Positions 16,713 to 24,811 of a DNA stretch of 43,311 nt are shown one piece after another. The notes beneath the pieces are model-generated. The model was not told the origin of the DNA and made no database searches. It saw only the letters and a list, made by a program, of their open reading frames with translations. Source of the DNA: Bryobacterales bacterium (GTDB lineage Bacteria > Acidobacteriota > Terriglobia > Bryobacterales > Bryobacteraceae); NCBI GenBank assembly GCA_003167495.1, contig PMSX01000287.1, positions 1 through 43,311 of the forward strand, in the 5' to 3' direction. Positions within the stretch are counted from its first letter, which is position 1, and the number at the start of each line of letters is the position of its first letter. The translations under genes were made by a program, and so were the position numbers.

Positions 16713-18685
16713 TTTGTTGTTTTGGCGTACCAGAAGCCGATGCGGATGTCGTTGTAGTTGGGATGGCGCGGGTAATAACCCTTGATCAAATACGCGCCCC
16801 GCATGAAATCACACGAGAAGTAAACATTCTTGGGCAGCCAGTTCGGCCGGAATCGCACACCAGGTCCGAATTCCACCGTGTTGGCCCAGTATTGACGCTG
16901 TACATCGGTCACCAGATTGCCGTTCAGCAAGAGTTGTAATGTATTGCCCTCGCCGATCGGCAGCGTGCGTCCGGTGCGGTTCTGTGAGTAGAACAACCAA
17001 TCTTTGCCAAAGCGGCTGACGTAAATCACGTCGCCTGTGGTCTCGTAATAGAAGCCCGCTTTGCTGCTGCCGGCCAGGTTGCCGAAACCTTTCGCGTAAT
17101 TCACACCGCCGCGATAATCGGGAAGAGCCGCGCCGACGTTTTTCAGGTCAATGTACTTAATCGATTCGCCCGCTTCCACCCAACCCGTCAGACGATGCCA
17201 TGTCTTGCTCGCCGCGCCCACGCCCACGATAAACGCACTCTCCGAAAGGTATTGCGGGTACTGCACATTCTGCGCGATCAGGCCGCTCTTTACATCGCCC
17301 GTGAAACGTGTGGAAAAGTAAAACGAAACAAGCTTGTTCACGTCACCGAGGCCTGGAATCGGAATCGTGCGCTTGATTTGGCTGTACGCAAACACGTCAC
17401 GCCAGCGCGTCGAATACATTGGCAGCGCCCACACCGTGGTCTGTGGCAGCGGGTCGCCATTCAGGTTGTGAAAAGCTTTGTTGGCTTCGTTCGCAATCTG
17501 TTTGTCTTCCGCGTGGCGAGCTTTGTCGAACCATACCTTTGCTTCGTCGTCGCGTTTGACCGCGTTATAAGCCCAGCCGAGCTTGAGCATTACTTCCGTA
17601 TCGTTAGGGTCCTTTTCCAACGCTTGCAAAAAATACTTAATCGCGTCGTTGTTGTACCCCGCGGCCAAACTCTTCAGGCCCATCACTTTGGGATCTTGCG
17701 ACGACGCGCTGGGAGCCGCAGCCGCCGGATGCGGATTGTCTTCGGGCCGCGTCTTGAATCCGCGCAAGGCGTTGAGCTGTTCGCGAGCCGGCCAGTCTTT
17801 CGGGTTCGCGCTCAGAAGCAGCTCAAATTGCTCAATCGCTTTCGGCTTATCGTTCATCGCTAGATAGAGGTATGCTAATTCGCGGCGCAAGTTGGCGTTG
17901 TGTGGATCAATTTTGAGGGCGCTTAGAAACTCGTAAGGATAGGGATAACGCGTGCCGTAGAGTTCCAACGCCTGTTCCGCGGTGCGCGATTCACTGGAAC
18001 GCGAAGCCGCCAACAACGCCGCCTGCGCATCCTCGCCGCGTTGGATCTGCCGCCAAACTCGCGCCAGATGGAGCAACAGTTCGGCCATTTGCGGCTTCAG
18101 TTCGCGGCAGATTTCATATTCCTGGGCGGCTAGGGGCAATTCATCGCGCAATTCCGCCAGTTGCGCCAGTTCCCAGTGAGCGCTGAACATGCTCAAATCG
18201 TTTGGCTTGGGCGATTGCGCGATGGCCTGCGACCAGCGCGCGATACCAGATTCCAGTGGCTTGTCGATATTCTGAAAGGCCTGTTCGGCGGTTTGCCGCG
18301 TAGACGCCTTGGCGCTTTTCCGCAACTTGTCGAACATGCGGCGCGCCTCAATCGGCTGTTTCGTCTCAAACGCCAGGAAAGCGAATTCCAGCGCGGCGCT
18401 TTCATCCTGCGGATTCAGTTTCAGCGCAGCGGCAAATTCGTCGCGGGCGGCCGGGTTGTCGCCCGTCTTCAACAGCGTGTAGGCGAGGTCCTTGTGAATG
18501 CCGGCGTTCGCTGGCTGTAGCGCGACGCCTTGCCGGAAGAACTCGACGGCGACGTCGTAGTCTTTCTTCTGTAGCGCTTCATAAGCCTTGATCAATTCCT
18601 TTTGGCCCGGTGGAACCTGACCGAAAACGAGCGTTTCAGAGACAAGAATTGACAAGAGAGCGAACGCCCACGGGCGAAACAGCAT
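16709..18685 (-). CDS. TPR protein with C-terminal beta-barrel-like domain (outer membrane)
   Basis: This is a 658-residue protein with a signal peptide (FALLSILVSETLVFGQ). Residues of about 28-420 hold many tetratricopeptide repeats (e.g. AYEALQKKDYDVAVEFFRQG, AARDEFAAALKLNPQ, AIKYFLQALEKDPND). After WALPMYSTRWRDVFAYSQ (about residue 425) the sequence turns to amphipathic strands to the end (VSFYFSTRFTGDV, LQLLLNGNLVTD, VYFSCDFMRGAYLIKGYY, IRIGFWYAK), resembling the NfrA/PgaA/PelB layout of periplasmic TPR plus outer-membrane barrel. It is upstream of and overlaps the glycoside-hydrolase-like gene. Function in glycan export or surface assembly is inferred from architecture only. The start is ATG 18685, with CATAAT just upstream. 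Confidence 0.68.
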   Translation of the reverse strand: MLFRPWAFALLSILVSETLVFGQVPPGQKELIKAYEALQKKDYDVAVEFFRQGVALQPANAGIHKDLAYTLLKTGDNPAARDEFAAALKLNPQDESAALEFAFLAFETKQPIEARRMFDKLRKSAKASTRQTAEQAFQNIDKPLESGIARWSQAIAQSPKPNDLSMFSAHWELAQLAELRDELPLAAQEYEICRELKPQMAELLLHLARVWRQIQRGEDAQAALLAASRSSESRTAEQALELYGTRYPYPYEFLSALKIDPHNANLRRELAYLYLAMNDKPKAIEQFELLLSANPKDWPAREQLNALRGFKTRPEDNPHPAAAAPSASSQDPKVMGLKSLAAGYNNDAIKYFLQALEKDPNDTEVMLKLGWAYNAVKRDDEAKVWFDKARHAEDKQIANEANKAFHNLNGDPLPQTTVWALPMYSTRWRDVFAYSQIKRTIPIPGLGDVNKLVSFYFSTRFTGDVKSGLIAQNVQYPQYLSESAFIVGVGAASKTWHRLTGWVEAGESIKYIDLKNVGAALPDYRGGVNYAKGFGNLAGSSKAGFYYETTGDVIYVSRFGKDWLFYSQNRTGRTLPIGEGNTLQLLLNGNLVTDVQRQYWANTVEFGPGVRFRPNWLPKNVYFSCDFMRGAYLIKGYYPRHPNYNDIRIGFWYAKTTK

Positions 18686-18875
18686 AGATTATGTCCCCGT
18701 GGAAGAAGTGCCGCTGGGTTGAGCGCTTCTCGCTAAGAGAAATCGGAGGCGGTGACTGGTTGCCTAGAACAATCACGAGTCATAGCAACCCACACCCCCG
18801 GCACTTTGTCCAGGTCTCACCAAACTCATTCCTTGTTAGCTTTGATTTTTCGGCGTTCTGCAAGCCGGAGGGAAC
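18686..18875. other. Intergenic region between divergent TPR and GH13 loci, left part
   Basis: No convincing gene is visible here. Two short plus-strand ORFs starting at 18691 and 18752 lack ribosome-binding sites and family features. The stretch should carry the promoter of the minus-strand TPR gene; a CATAAT/TAATCT stretch sits right before its ATG on the minus strand. Confidence 0.5.
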
Positions 18876-19010
18876 ATGAAAGCTTGGAGTTTTCGCAAAT
18901 CTGTACAGTTCTGGCTAGTCATGTTTTTGTTGGTATTGTGCATGACAGTTCGCGCCTTCCGCGACGGCTTCAAGGTGTTTGCCAGGACCGCATTCCCCAC
19001 CATCGATTAA
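18876..19010 (+). CDS. Small hydrophobic protein, 44 residues (putative)
   Basis: ATG 18876 is preceded by GGAGGG ending 3 nt before it. The 44 residues start with MKAWSFRKSVQ, continue with a hydrophobic segment (FWLVMFLLVLCMTV) and end in a short basic/aromatic tail (RAFRDGFKVFARTAFPTID). It could be a small membrane protein or a decayed signal peptide. I recognise no family. Support is the ribosome-binding site and the membrane-segment composition only. Confidence 0.35.
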   Translation: MKAWSFRKSVQFWLVMFLLVLCMTVRAFRDGFKVFARTAFPTID

Positions 19011-19140
19011 CCGCACCGGAGGTTCCCACTCCGCTCTCCGATTGCCAAGGCAAAAAGTTTGTTGATACGTCCGCAGTCGGCCAAGGTTCGCGCCGGCGAC
19101 TTTGACGGATTAACGACTCTGCACAGCACTCGGATTTGTT

Positions 19141-19169
19141 TTGACAGTGTAACTAACTCGGCTTATCAT
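19141..19169 (+). promoter_or_regulatory. Near-consensus sigma-70 promoter for the GH13 gene
   Basis: TTGACA (19141-19146), a 17-nt spacer, and TATCAT (19164-19169). The predicted transcript would start near 19176, about 30 nt before ATG 19206, and include the strong GGAGGGG ribosome-binding site at 19191-19197. Confidence 0.65.
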
Positions 19170-19205
19170 AAGATCCTCTCGTCAACGATAGGAGGGGACT
19201 GAATC

Positions 19206-21329
19206 ATGGCGTTGGCTGCGGACTTGCTTGATCGCAAGAAGACTCAGTTTGTATTGTGGCATGCAAAATCTTCCACGAATCCACCTGTGTTAGTAATTGG
19301 AACGTTTCAGCCGGGAAATCCTCCGGCGCTGGCGAATTCCACGCGATTTCCGCTAGCGCCGGTATCGGGATTCGGCGATCTGTTCGCCGTTGCCGCAGCC
19401 GATTGCCAGCTGACGGACGGACAGGTATATCACTACTGGTTTGAAGCTGACGATAGTGACCCCACCCGTGTTCCGGCGAAACGCGTTCTTTGTACAGATC
19501 CACTGGCGTATACGGTGGATTGGCGTTTGCTGGCTCCCCGGCTGCCGTTGCCGTTCACCGCAGAAGATAGGCAACCAGCCGCTGTGATCAAGTGGCAAGG
19601 CGGAGTGCTTGTGCCGACAGACCCAGCAGGAGAAGAAAGCGATTTTAGCGCCGATCCCAGCCCTGTCACTCTCGCAACCAATGCCCAGCTAGTGATATAT
19701 GAAATGCCGACCGCGTGGTCTCGCATCTCAGAACCCGACGATCTCGATATTGGCGTGGGTACGTTCCAAGATGTGCTGGCGCTGGTGGACGTCAACGCGG
19801 CAGGCGCAAATTTTGACGATCTGGGTGTGACGCAAGTAGGCCAGCAATATTTGGTCGACCTGGGCATCAACGCGATTGAGCTATTGCCACCGGCAGATAG
19901 CTTCTTCAAGCGCGACTGGGGCTACGATACATCGCATTTTCTCGGTCCGGATGCTGAGCTTGGGTTTCCGGCAGAATACTCTTCCTCGACTGCCAATCAG
20001 GATCTGGCGAAACTGGTTTGCACGGGCCACCAGAAGGGCATCCGATTCTTTATTGACGCTGTCATGGCATTTGCCAGGTACGAGGCGTATCAGTATTTGA
20101 ATCTGGACGATTTTTATATCACCGATCCAGGGGCCGATTTATCCGACCCCGATTCGCACACTTCGCGCGGCACAGGCATTGACAATCTGCGGAATGGTTT
20201 CGGGAGCGTTCTGTTCCGTTATGCACTTTTTGTGAATGGCTATGATCCGATCACGGGCGCCAACACCAGCATCTCGCCTGGGCGCCAACTCATGCTGTCG
20301 TTTATCACTCGATGGATGCGCGATTTCCGTTTTGACGGAGTTCGCATGGACAGCGTAGAGAATGTTTCCAACTGGGACTTTGTTCAGGAGTTCAAAGACC
20401 GGGCGCGCGGCTTGTTCCAGGATCGATGCGCGGCGGCGGGTGTTTCTGCCGCCGATGCCAACGAGCGCGTCCTTGTGGTGGGTGAAGAGCTGAATGAGCC
20501 GATGGATCTGCTCACACAAAACAGGCTGGACGGATTGTGGAACAACGATTTCCGCGGCCTTGTACGATCGGTCATTATTGGCGAAGGCGATAATCAATCG
20601 TTCGAACAGAACGTGCGAACGATGATCGATTGCCGCGCCCTCGGTTTCACAGACGGAAGCCAGGCGGTGAATTACATCACCAGCCACGACGTTGAAGGTT
20701 TTCGGCGCGAGCGGCTCTACAACTTCCTGCTGAATAACCAACTGGAGAACGACCTGCAGAGGCGGGCACAACTGGCGTTTGTGTGCCTGCTGACTGCCGT
20801 AGGCATTCCGATGATTCTAGCTGGCGACGAGTTTGCCGACCAGCATGACCGGTTCGACGAAAACGGCAACGTAGATCAGGCAGGCGGTAAGCAGGTAGAT
20901 CCCGTCAATTACTCACGCTTGGATGATGGCGTGCTCAGCGACGGCGTAACACCGGACCCGATGCCTCCCCTTCGACGCGCGATCTTGAATTATGTTAGTA
21001 CGTTGATCAAGTTGCGCACGACGCATCCGGCACTGGCCGTCAACGACACTAACTTCATTCAGACGGATTTCAACGACAATAAGCGAGTGCTGGTTTGGCA
21101 GCGCGGCGGCTTGAATGGACAAGATCCGGTGGTCGTGCTGGCGAACTTTTCCGATTTTGTGACCGCGAATCCGACCGACCCCTCGTCAGTTTATGTAGTG
21201 CCGAACTGGCCAGCCACGCCGCCCGGGCGACAGTGGCGGGAGGTTACGCAGAACCGCGATGTGCCGGATGATTGGATTGGGAGGGAACCGATTTTTGCAT
21301 GGGAGGCGAAGGTTTATACGTTGAAATAG
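19206..21329 (+). CDS. GH13 alpha-amylase-family protein with atypical region I
   Basis: This is a 707-residue protein without a signal peptide. The N-terminal ~120 residues look like a CBM48/E-set beta-sandwich (VIGTFQPGNPPALANSTRF, GQVYHYWFEADDSDPTRV). The (beta/alpha)8 barrel follows, with region II FDGVRMDSVENV (nucleophile Asp382), region III VVGEELNE (acid/base Glu427) and region IV YITSHDVEG (His494, Asp495). Region I reads FIDAVMAFARYEA near residue 282, where family members normally have a conserved His (DxxxNH). A C-terminal beta domain ends at EAKVYTLK. It likely acts on intracellular alpha-glucans such as glycogen or oligosaccharides, but exact specificity is unclear. It has its own promoter and ribosome-binding site. 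The next gene starts 26 nt later. Confidence 0.85.
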   Translation: MALAADLLDRKKTQFVLWHAKSSTNPPVLVIGTFQPGNPPALANSTRFPLAPVSGFGDLFAVAAADCQLTDGQVYHYWFEADDSDPTRVPAKRVLCTDPLAYTVDWRLLAPRLPLPFTAEDRQPAAVIKWQGGVLVPTDPAGEESDFSADPSPVTLATNAQLVIYEMPTAWSRISEPDDLDIGVGTFQDVLALVDVNAAGANFDDLGVTQVGQQYLVDLGINAIELLPPADSFFKRDWGYDTSHFLGPDAELGFPAEYSSSTANQDLAKLVCTGHQKGIRFFIDAVMAFARYEAYQYLNLDDFYITDPGADLSDPDSHTSRGTGIDNLRNGFGSVLFRYALFVNGYDPITGANTSISPGRQLMLSFITRWMRDFRFDGVRMDSVENVSNWDFVQEFKDRARGLFQDRCAAAGVSAADANERVLVVGEELNEPMDLLTQNRLDGLWNNDFRGLVRSVIIGEGDNQSFEQNVRTMIDCRALGFTDGSQAVNYITSHDVEGFRRERLYNFLLNNQLENDLQRRAQLAFVCLLTAVGIPMILAGDEFADQHDRFDENGNVDQAGGKQVDPVNYSRLDDGVLSDGVTPDPMPPLRRAILNYVSTLIKLRTTHPALAVNDTNFIQTDFNDNKRVLVWQRGGLNGQDPVVVLANFSDFVTANPTDPSSVYVVPNWPATPPGRQWREVTQNRDVPDDWIGREPIFAWEAKVYTLK

Positions 21330-21355
21330 GCTGCGAAATGTAGAATTGGAGGCAG

Positions 21356-23788
21356 ATGTCAGTGTTTAAAGACATCCGGCTCGCGTTTCGGCTCTTTCGA
21401 CGGACGCCCGTTGCCAGCGGAATCGCCTTGCTGTCGATTGCGTTGAGCGTGGGCGCGACCGCGATAGTTTTCACTGCCATCAAGTCTGTGTTAATCGATC
21501 CGCTGCCCTACGCGCGACCGGAAGAACTCGTGCAGTTGCGGAGCGAATTCCCCGGCACGCAGGGGCAGGCGCACTCCGATTGGGTGGTTTGGAATGACAC
21601 GCGTGAACTCGCTCGAAGGACGCGCACTCTCGGATCTATAGGCGTTTACGGGAACGCTATTTTCGATCTTGCCGGCGAATCAAATACCACTCCAGAAGCG
21701 CTTTATGGAGTACGGGTGAACGCCGAACTATTCTCTGTGCTGGGTGTATCTCCCCTGATCGGACGCAACATACTTCCTGAGGAAGATCAAGCCGGTCACA
21801 CAGACGAAATGATCCTCAGCTACGGCCTGTGGGTGCGCCGTTTCAACTCAGATCGTAACGTGGTGGGCCGCACTGTCACGACTAACGGCCACAACTGCCT
21901 GATCATCGGTGTCATGCCGCCGAATTTCAATTTCCCTATGCGCAGAGCAGCGGCCCACACGCCTTCCGCGTACGTCGAGTTTTGGGCGGCGCCGCTTGGA
22001 GTACCGACTAATTCCGACGCCGGACTCGGCGCGGTGGCGCGCTTGCGGCCAGGCGTTTCGTTGACCGGGGCGCGGCAGGATCTGACTTCGATCAGCAATG
22101 CCCTGACTCACGATTTTCCCGCAACGAACCGCGACCGCGTTCTTCGACTGAGTTTTCTGCGCGATCGAACAATAGGCACGGCCACGAATGGGCTGTTACT
22201 TCTGATGGCCGCGGCATTGCTATTCATGCTGATCGGATGCGCCAACGTTGCCAACTTATTGCTGCCGCGCGGGCTCGGCCGGCAGAGAGAATTTGCCGTG
22301 CGGCTCGCCATTGGCGCGGGACAAGCGCAGATCGTGCGCCAACTCCTTACGGAGAGCTGTGTGCTCGCTGTGATGGGAGGGGTGGCCGCTTATGTTCTGA
22401 GTGCGGCAGCCTGGAAGATTCTGCCTGCCCTGGCTCCAACAAGCATTCCCCGGCTAGCTGCCGCTCGCGCCGACGCAACCATTTTCGGTTTCGCCCTTGC
22501 TTTGGCTATCGTCAACGGAATTCTATTCGGAATTGCTCCCGCGCTGCGCTTGGCCAGAGGGAAAGCGATTGCGTTCAGCGGATTCAGCGCGCGCGGATCT
22601 GCGACGGGAAGGCATGACCGCATGCGCTCGTCGCTGGTGGCGGGCGAAGTGGCCGTTTCGGTGATCCTCGTGGTGATTGGCGGGCAACTGCTGGGAAGCT
22701 TCGTACAGTTGATCGGCACCGATCCTGGTTTTCAGGCTGATCACATTCTGGCATCTGTCGTGCTGCCCGCGCCGGAGCGCTACCGCGACTCTGCCAAACG
22801 AGGACTCTTCTACAAGCGCATTCTCGATTCGGTTCGCGCGCTTCCAACTGTACGAAGCGCCGGCACGGTGGACGCGTTGCCCTTTAGCGGCGAGAATCAC
22901 GGCGGACTTGTCCGCGCGACGGAAACGTCACCATTGATTGCAGAGGTTGATGTTGTCGGCGGAGAGTACTTGCAGACCATGGGAGTTCGACTGCTCGAAG
23001 GCCGCTGGTTCCGTGATGACGAGATGAACGAATCGAACGATTCCGCTATTGTGAACGAGCTGGTCGCGAGACGTTTGTGGCCTGGCACTGCTCCTGCCGG
23101 CGTGGTAGGGCAGCGGATCTGCGTCGATTGCACGCCGGAGAACCCGAACAACTGGAAGCATGTTGTCGGCGTTGTTTCGGGTATCACCCATACCGATCTC
23201 GACAAACCTGGCGGCGACAATGTGTATCTCACGGCCGGCGCCATGCAGAAATCGGTATTCATAGTGGTGCGAACAGAACGGCCGATGGGCGACGTAGCGA
23301 AAGCCATCCGGCGGACCATTGGCTCAATCGATCCAAACCAGCCAGTGTTCCTGAGCACTTCGATGTCGGCTTTGGTGGCGGATTCGGTTGCCGACCGGCG
23401 GTTCATCATGATCCTCCTTTCGGCTACGGCGGGCCTCGCGCTGCTGATGCAGGCGGCTGGTGTTTATGGCGTTGTTTCGTACACCACGTCGCGAAGAACC
23501 CAGGAAATCGGCATTCGTATGGCGGTAGGCGCGACGCCTGGCAACGTTTTTTCTCTGATCTTTCGGCAGGGTTTCGCAACAGTCGCGTGCGGCTTGACCC
23601 TTGGATTTTTCGCCGCACTGCCTTTGGAGCGGGCTTTGAAGGGTTTTCTAGCCGGACTGGAGGCCGATCATCGTACCTACGTCTGGATCGCCTTCGGCCT
23701 GCTGACGCTGACTGCCGCAATGGCATGCTGGATTCCCGCGCGCCGTGCCACGCGGACCGAGCCGATCTCAGCGCTGCAGCAAGAGTAA
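21356..23788 (+). CDS. FtsX/MacB-type permease, ADOP family
   Basis: This is an 810-residue membrane protein with duplicated MacB_PCD-FtsX halves. The first TM is near residues 19-42 (VASGIALLSIALSVGATAIVF), followed by a large periplasmic domain. A first FtsX core (LLFMLIGCANVANLLLPRG, EFAVRLAIGAGQAQIVRQLL) comes at about 285-400. A second periplasmic domain follows, then the last FtsX core (GVVSYTTSRRTQEIGIRMAV), ending ARRATRTEPISALQQE. This is the organisation of the acidobacterial duplicated orphan permeases. GGAGG lies a few bases before ATG 21356. No ABC ATPase is adjacent. It lacks the short N-terminal cytoplasmic domain of the 881-residue paralogue at 36309-38954. Substrate unknown. 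Confidence 0.88.
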   Translation: MSVFKDIRLAFRLFRRTPVASGIALLSIALSVGATAIVFTAIKSVLIDPLPYARPEELVQLRSEFPGTQGQAHSDWVVWNDTRELARRTRTLGSIGVYGNAIFDLAGESNTTPEALYGVRVNAELFSVLGVSPLIGRNILPEEDQAGHTDEMILSYGLWVRRFNSDRNVVGRTVTTNGHNCLIIGVMPPNFNFPMRRAAAHTPSAYVEFWAAPLGVPTNSDAGLGAVARLRPGVSLTGARQDLTSISNALTHDFPATNRDRVLRLSFLRDRTIGTATNGLLLLMAAALLFMLIGCANVANLLLPRGLGRQREFAVRLAIGAGQAQIVRQLLTESCVLAVMGGVAAYVLSAAAWKILPALAPTSIPRLAAARADATIFGFALALAIVNGILFGIAPALRLARGKAIAFSGFSARGSATGRHDRMRSSLVAGEVAVSVILVVIGGQLLGSFVQLIGTDPGFQADHILASVVLPAPERYRDSAKRGLFYKRILDSVRALPTVRSAGTVDALPFSGENHGGLVRATETSPLIAEVDVVGGEYLQTMGVRLLEGRWFRDDEMNESNDSAIVNELVARRLWPGTAPAGVVGQRICVDCTPENPNNWKHVVGVVSGITHTDLDKPGGDNVYLTAGAMQKSVFIVVRTERPMGDVAKAIRRTIGSIDPNQPVFLSTSMSALVADSVADRRFIMILLSATAGLALLMQAAGVYGVVSYTTSRRTQEIGIRMAVGATPGNVFSLIFRQGFATVACGLTLGFFAALPLERALKGFLAGLEADHRTYVWIAFGLLTLTAAMACWIPARRATRTEPISALQQE

Positions 23789-24592
23789 TGGCGAACAGAG
23801 AAAGCAGGCCCAAAGGACCATTTTCGTGGCACTATCATCGCTTGATTGTAAGGTCTGAAGAATTTGTCCGGGATAGTGATCAATCAGATCCTTCTCGAAA
23901 GGGAGGCCAATGCCGAGCGTCGCGACTTCTGGCGTAAGGGCGATGCCTGAACTCACGGCGAAGCTTTTAGCATTGGCGGGAATTCTGCTGGTTGCCCTTG
24001 CGTTCGTCTATCAATACGTCGTCCATTACTTCCTTAACTACACAACCAAGCAGAATTCACAGCGGCTGCATCTAACCATTGGATCCTGCGGCGTGGGTTG
24101 GTGGTGCATATGACCGGAGGTACGGTCACCTTGTTGAGCGGTCCGTTTCAGTTCTGGACTGGCTTCCGCACCCGCTATGCCCGCTTACGCCGATGGACCG
24201 GCTATTTTTTCCTCGGGGGCGTCGGGGGCGGCTGTGATACACGCCCTTGGCTCCGGCCGCGCCCTTTCTTCTCCATGTGCGCGAACTCCCGGCTCACCAA
24301 ACCTTCTGCACCCCTGCATACACCTCCGCGCGCCCTTGACCGATAAAGTCGATCTCCTCGCTCGATTTCAAAAACTGCTGAATCTGTCCTTGGCTTAGAC
24401 TCTCGGCATTCTATATCTCCACGTTCATCCAGCCGTTGCATGCCTACTCGCGTTTCCCATTTTCACGCTCATCTTGTATAGGACAATCCTAAGCAGAATC
24501 AACGCTTCCTTTTTGCGCTATACTTGCCGATAGCGGATTTTGTCACCCTTGCGCCGCTTTCGACAAATCCGCATTCCAACTTCTGGGGGCGA
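23789..24592. other. Roughly 800-nt stretch without intact genes
   Basis: This contains the DUF2306-like relic at 23943-24220 and otherwise only short, stop-rich frames. Near the right end TATACT (24519-24524) could be the -10 of infA, about 70 nt before its ATG; I see no good -35 for it. Confidence 0.5.
23943..24220 (+). pseudogene. DUF2306-like membrane protein relic, frameshifted
   Basis: One frame from ATG 23943 gives a membrane-type N-terminus (KLLALAGILLVALAFVYQYV, then VHYFLNYTTKQ) and soon stops. A second frame picks up at about 24085 with RRGLVVHMTGGTVTLLSGPF, then QFWTGFRTRYARLRRWTGYF, the hallmark H-x-x-G-G...GPFQF...R-x-R-Y-x-R-L-H/R-R-W-T-G pattern of DUF2306 heme-binding-like membrane proteins. 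A third frame briefly continues GAAVIHALGSG. No single frame holds the whole protein, so this is a degraded copy. The right edge is arbitrary. Confidence 0.5.
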
Positions 24593-24811
24593 ATGAGTAA
24601 AGAAGACAGTATTGAAGTAACCGGGACAGTGGTAGAAAAGTTCCCGGCCGGGCTATTCAGCGTGCAGTTGGATCAGGATCGAACGGTTTTGGCCCACCTT
24701 GCCGGTAAGCTTCGCCGTAACCGCATTAGAGTTTTAGCAGGTGATCGCGTCACCGTGGAGATGTCGCCCTACGACCTCACCAAGGGACGCATCACATACC
24801 GTCACAAGTAG
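24593..24811 (+). CDS. infA: Translation initiation factor IF-1
   Basis: This is a 72-residue S1/OB-fold protein that binds the ribosomal A site during initiation. It starts [20 protein letters not shown] and ends [12 protein letters not shown]. Compared with the E. coli sequence, LPNTMFRVELDNGH is replaced by [14 protein letters not shown], but the R(V/I)[20 protein letters not shown] core is intact. ATG 24593 follows GGGGGCGA and gives the exact family length; the longer in-frame extension to 24524 is rejected. infA usually sits in ribosomal or RNA-polymerase operons; here it stands alone before wecB, which suggests an additional stand-alone copy or a rearranged locus. Confidence 0.93.
   Translation: MSKEDSIEVTGTVVEKFPAGLFSVQLDQDRTVLAHLAGKLRRNRIRVLAGDRVTVEMSPYDLTKGRITYRHK

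Noticed and set aside
17195..17863. 222-residue plus-strand ORF opposite the TPR gene
   Set aside because: Antisense shadow; the TPR repeats on the minus strand explain the region fully.
20139..20771. 210-residue minus-strand ORF opposite the GH13 gene
   Set aside because: Antisense shadow of conserved GH13 regions II to IV.
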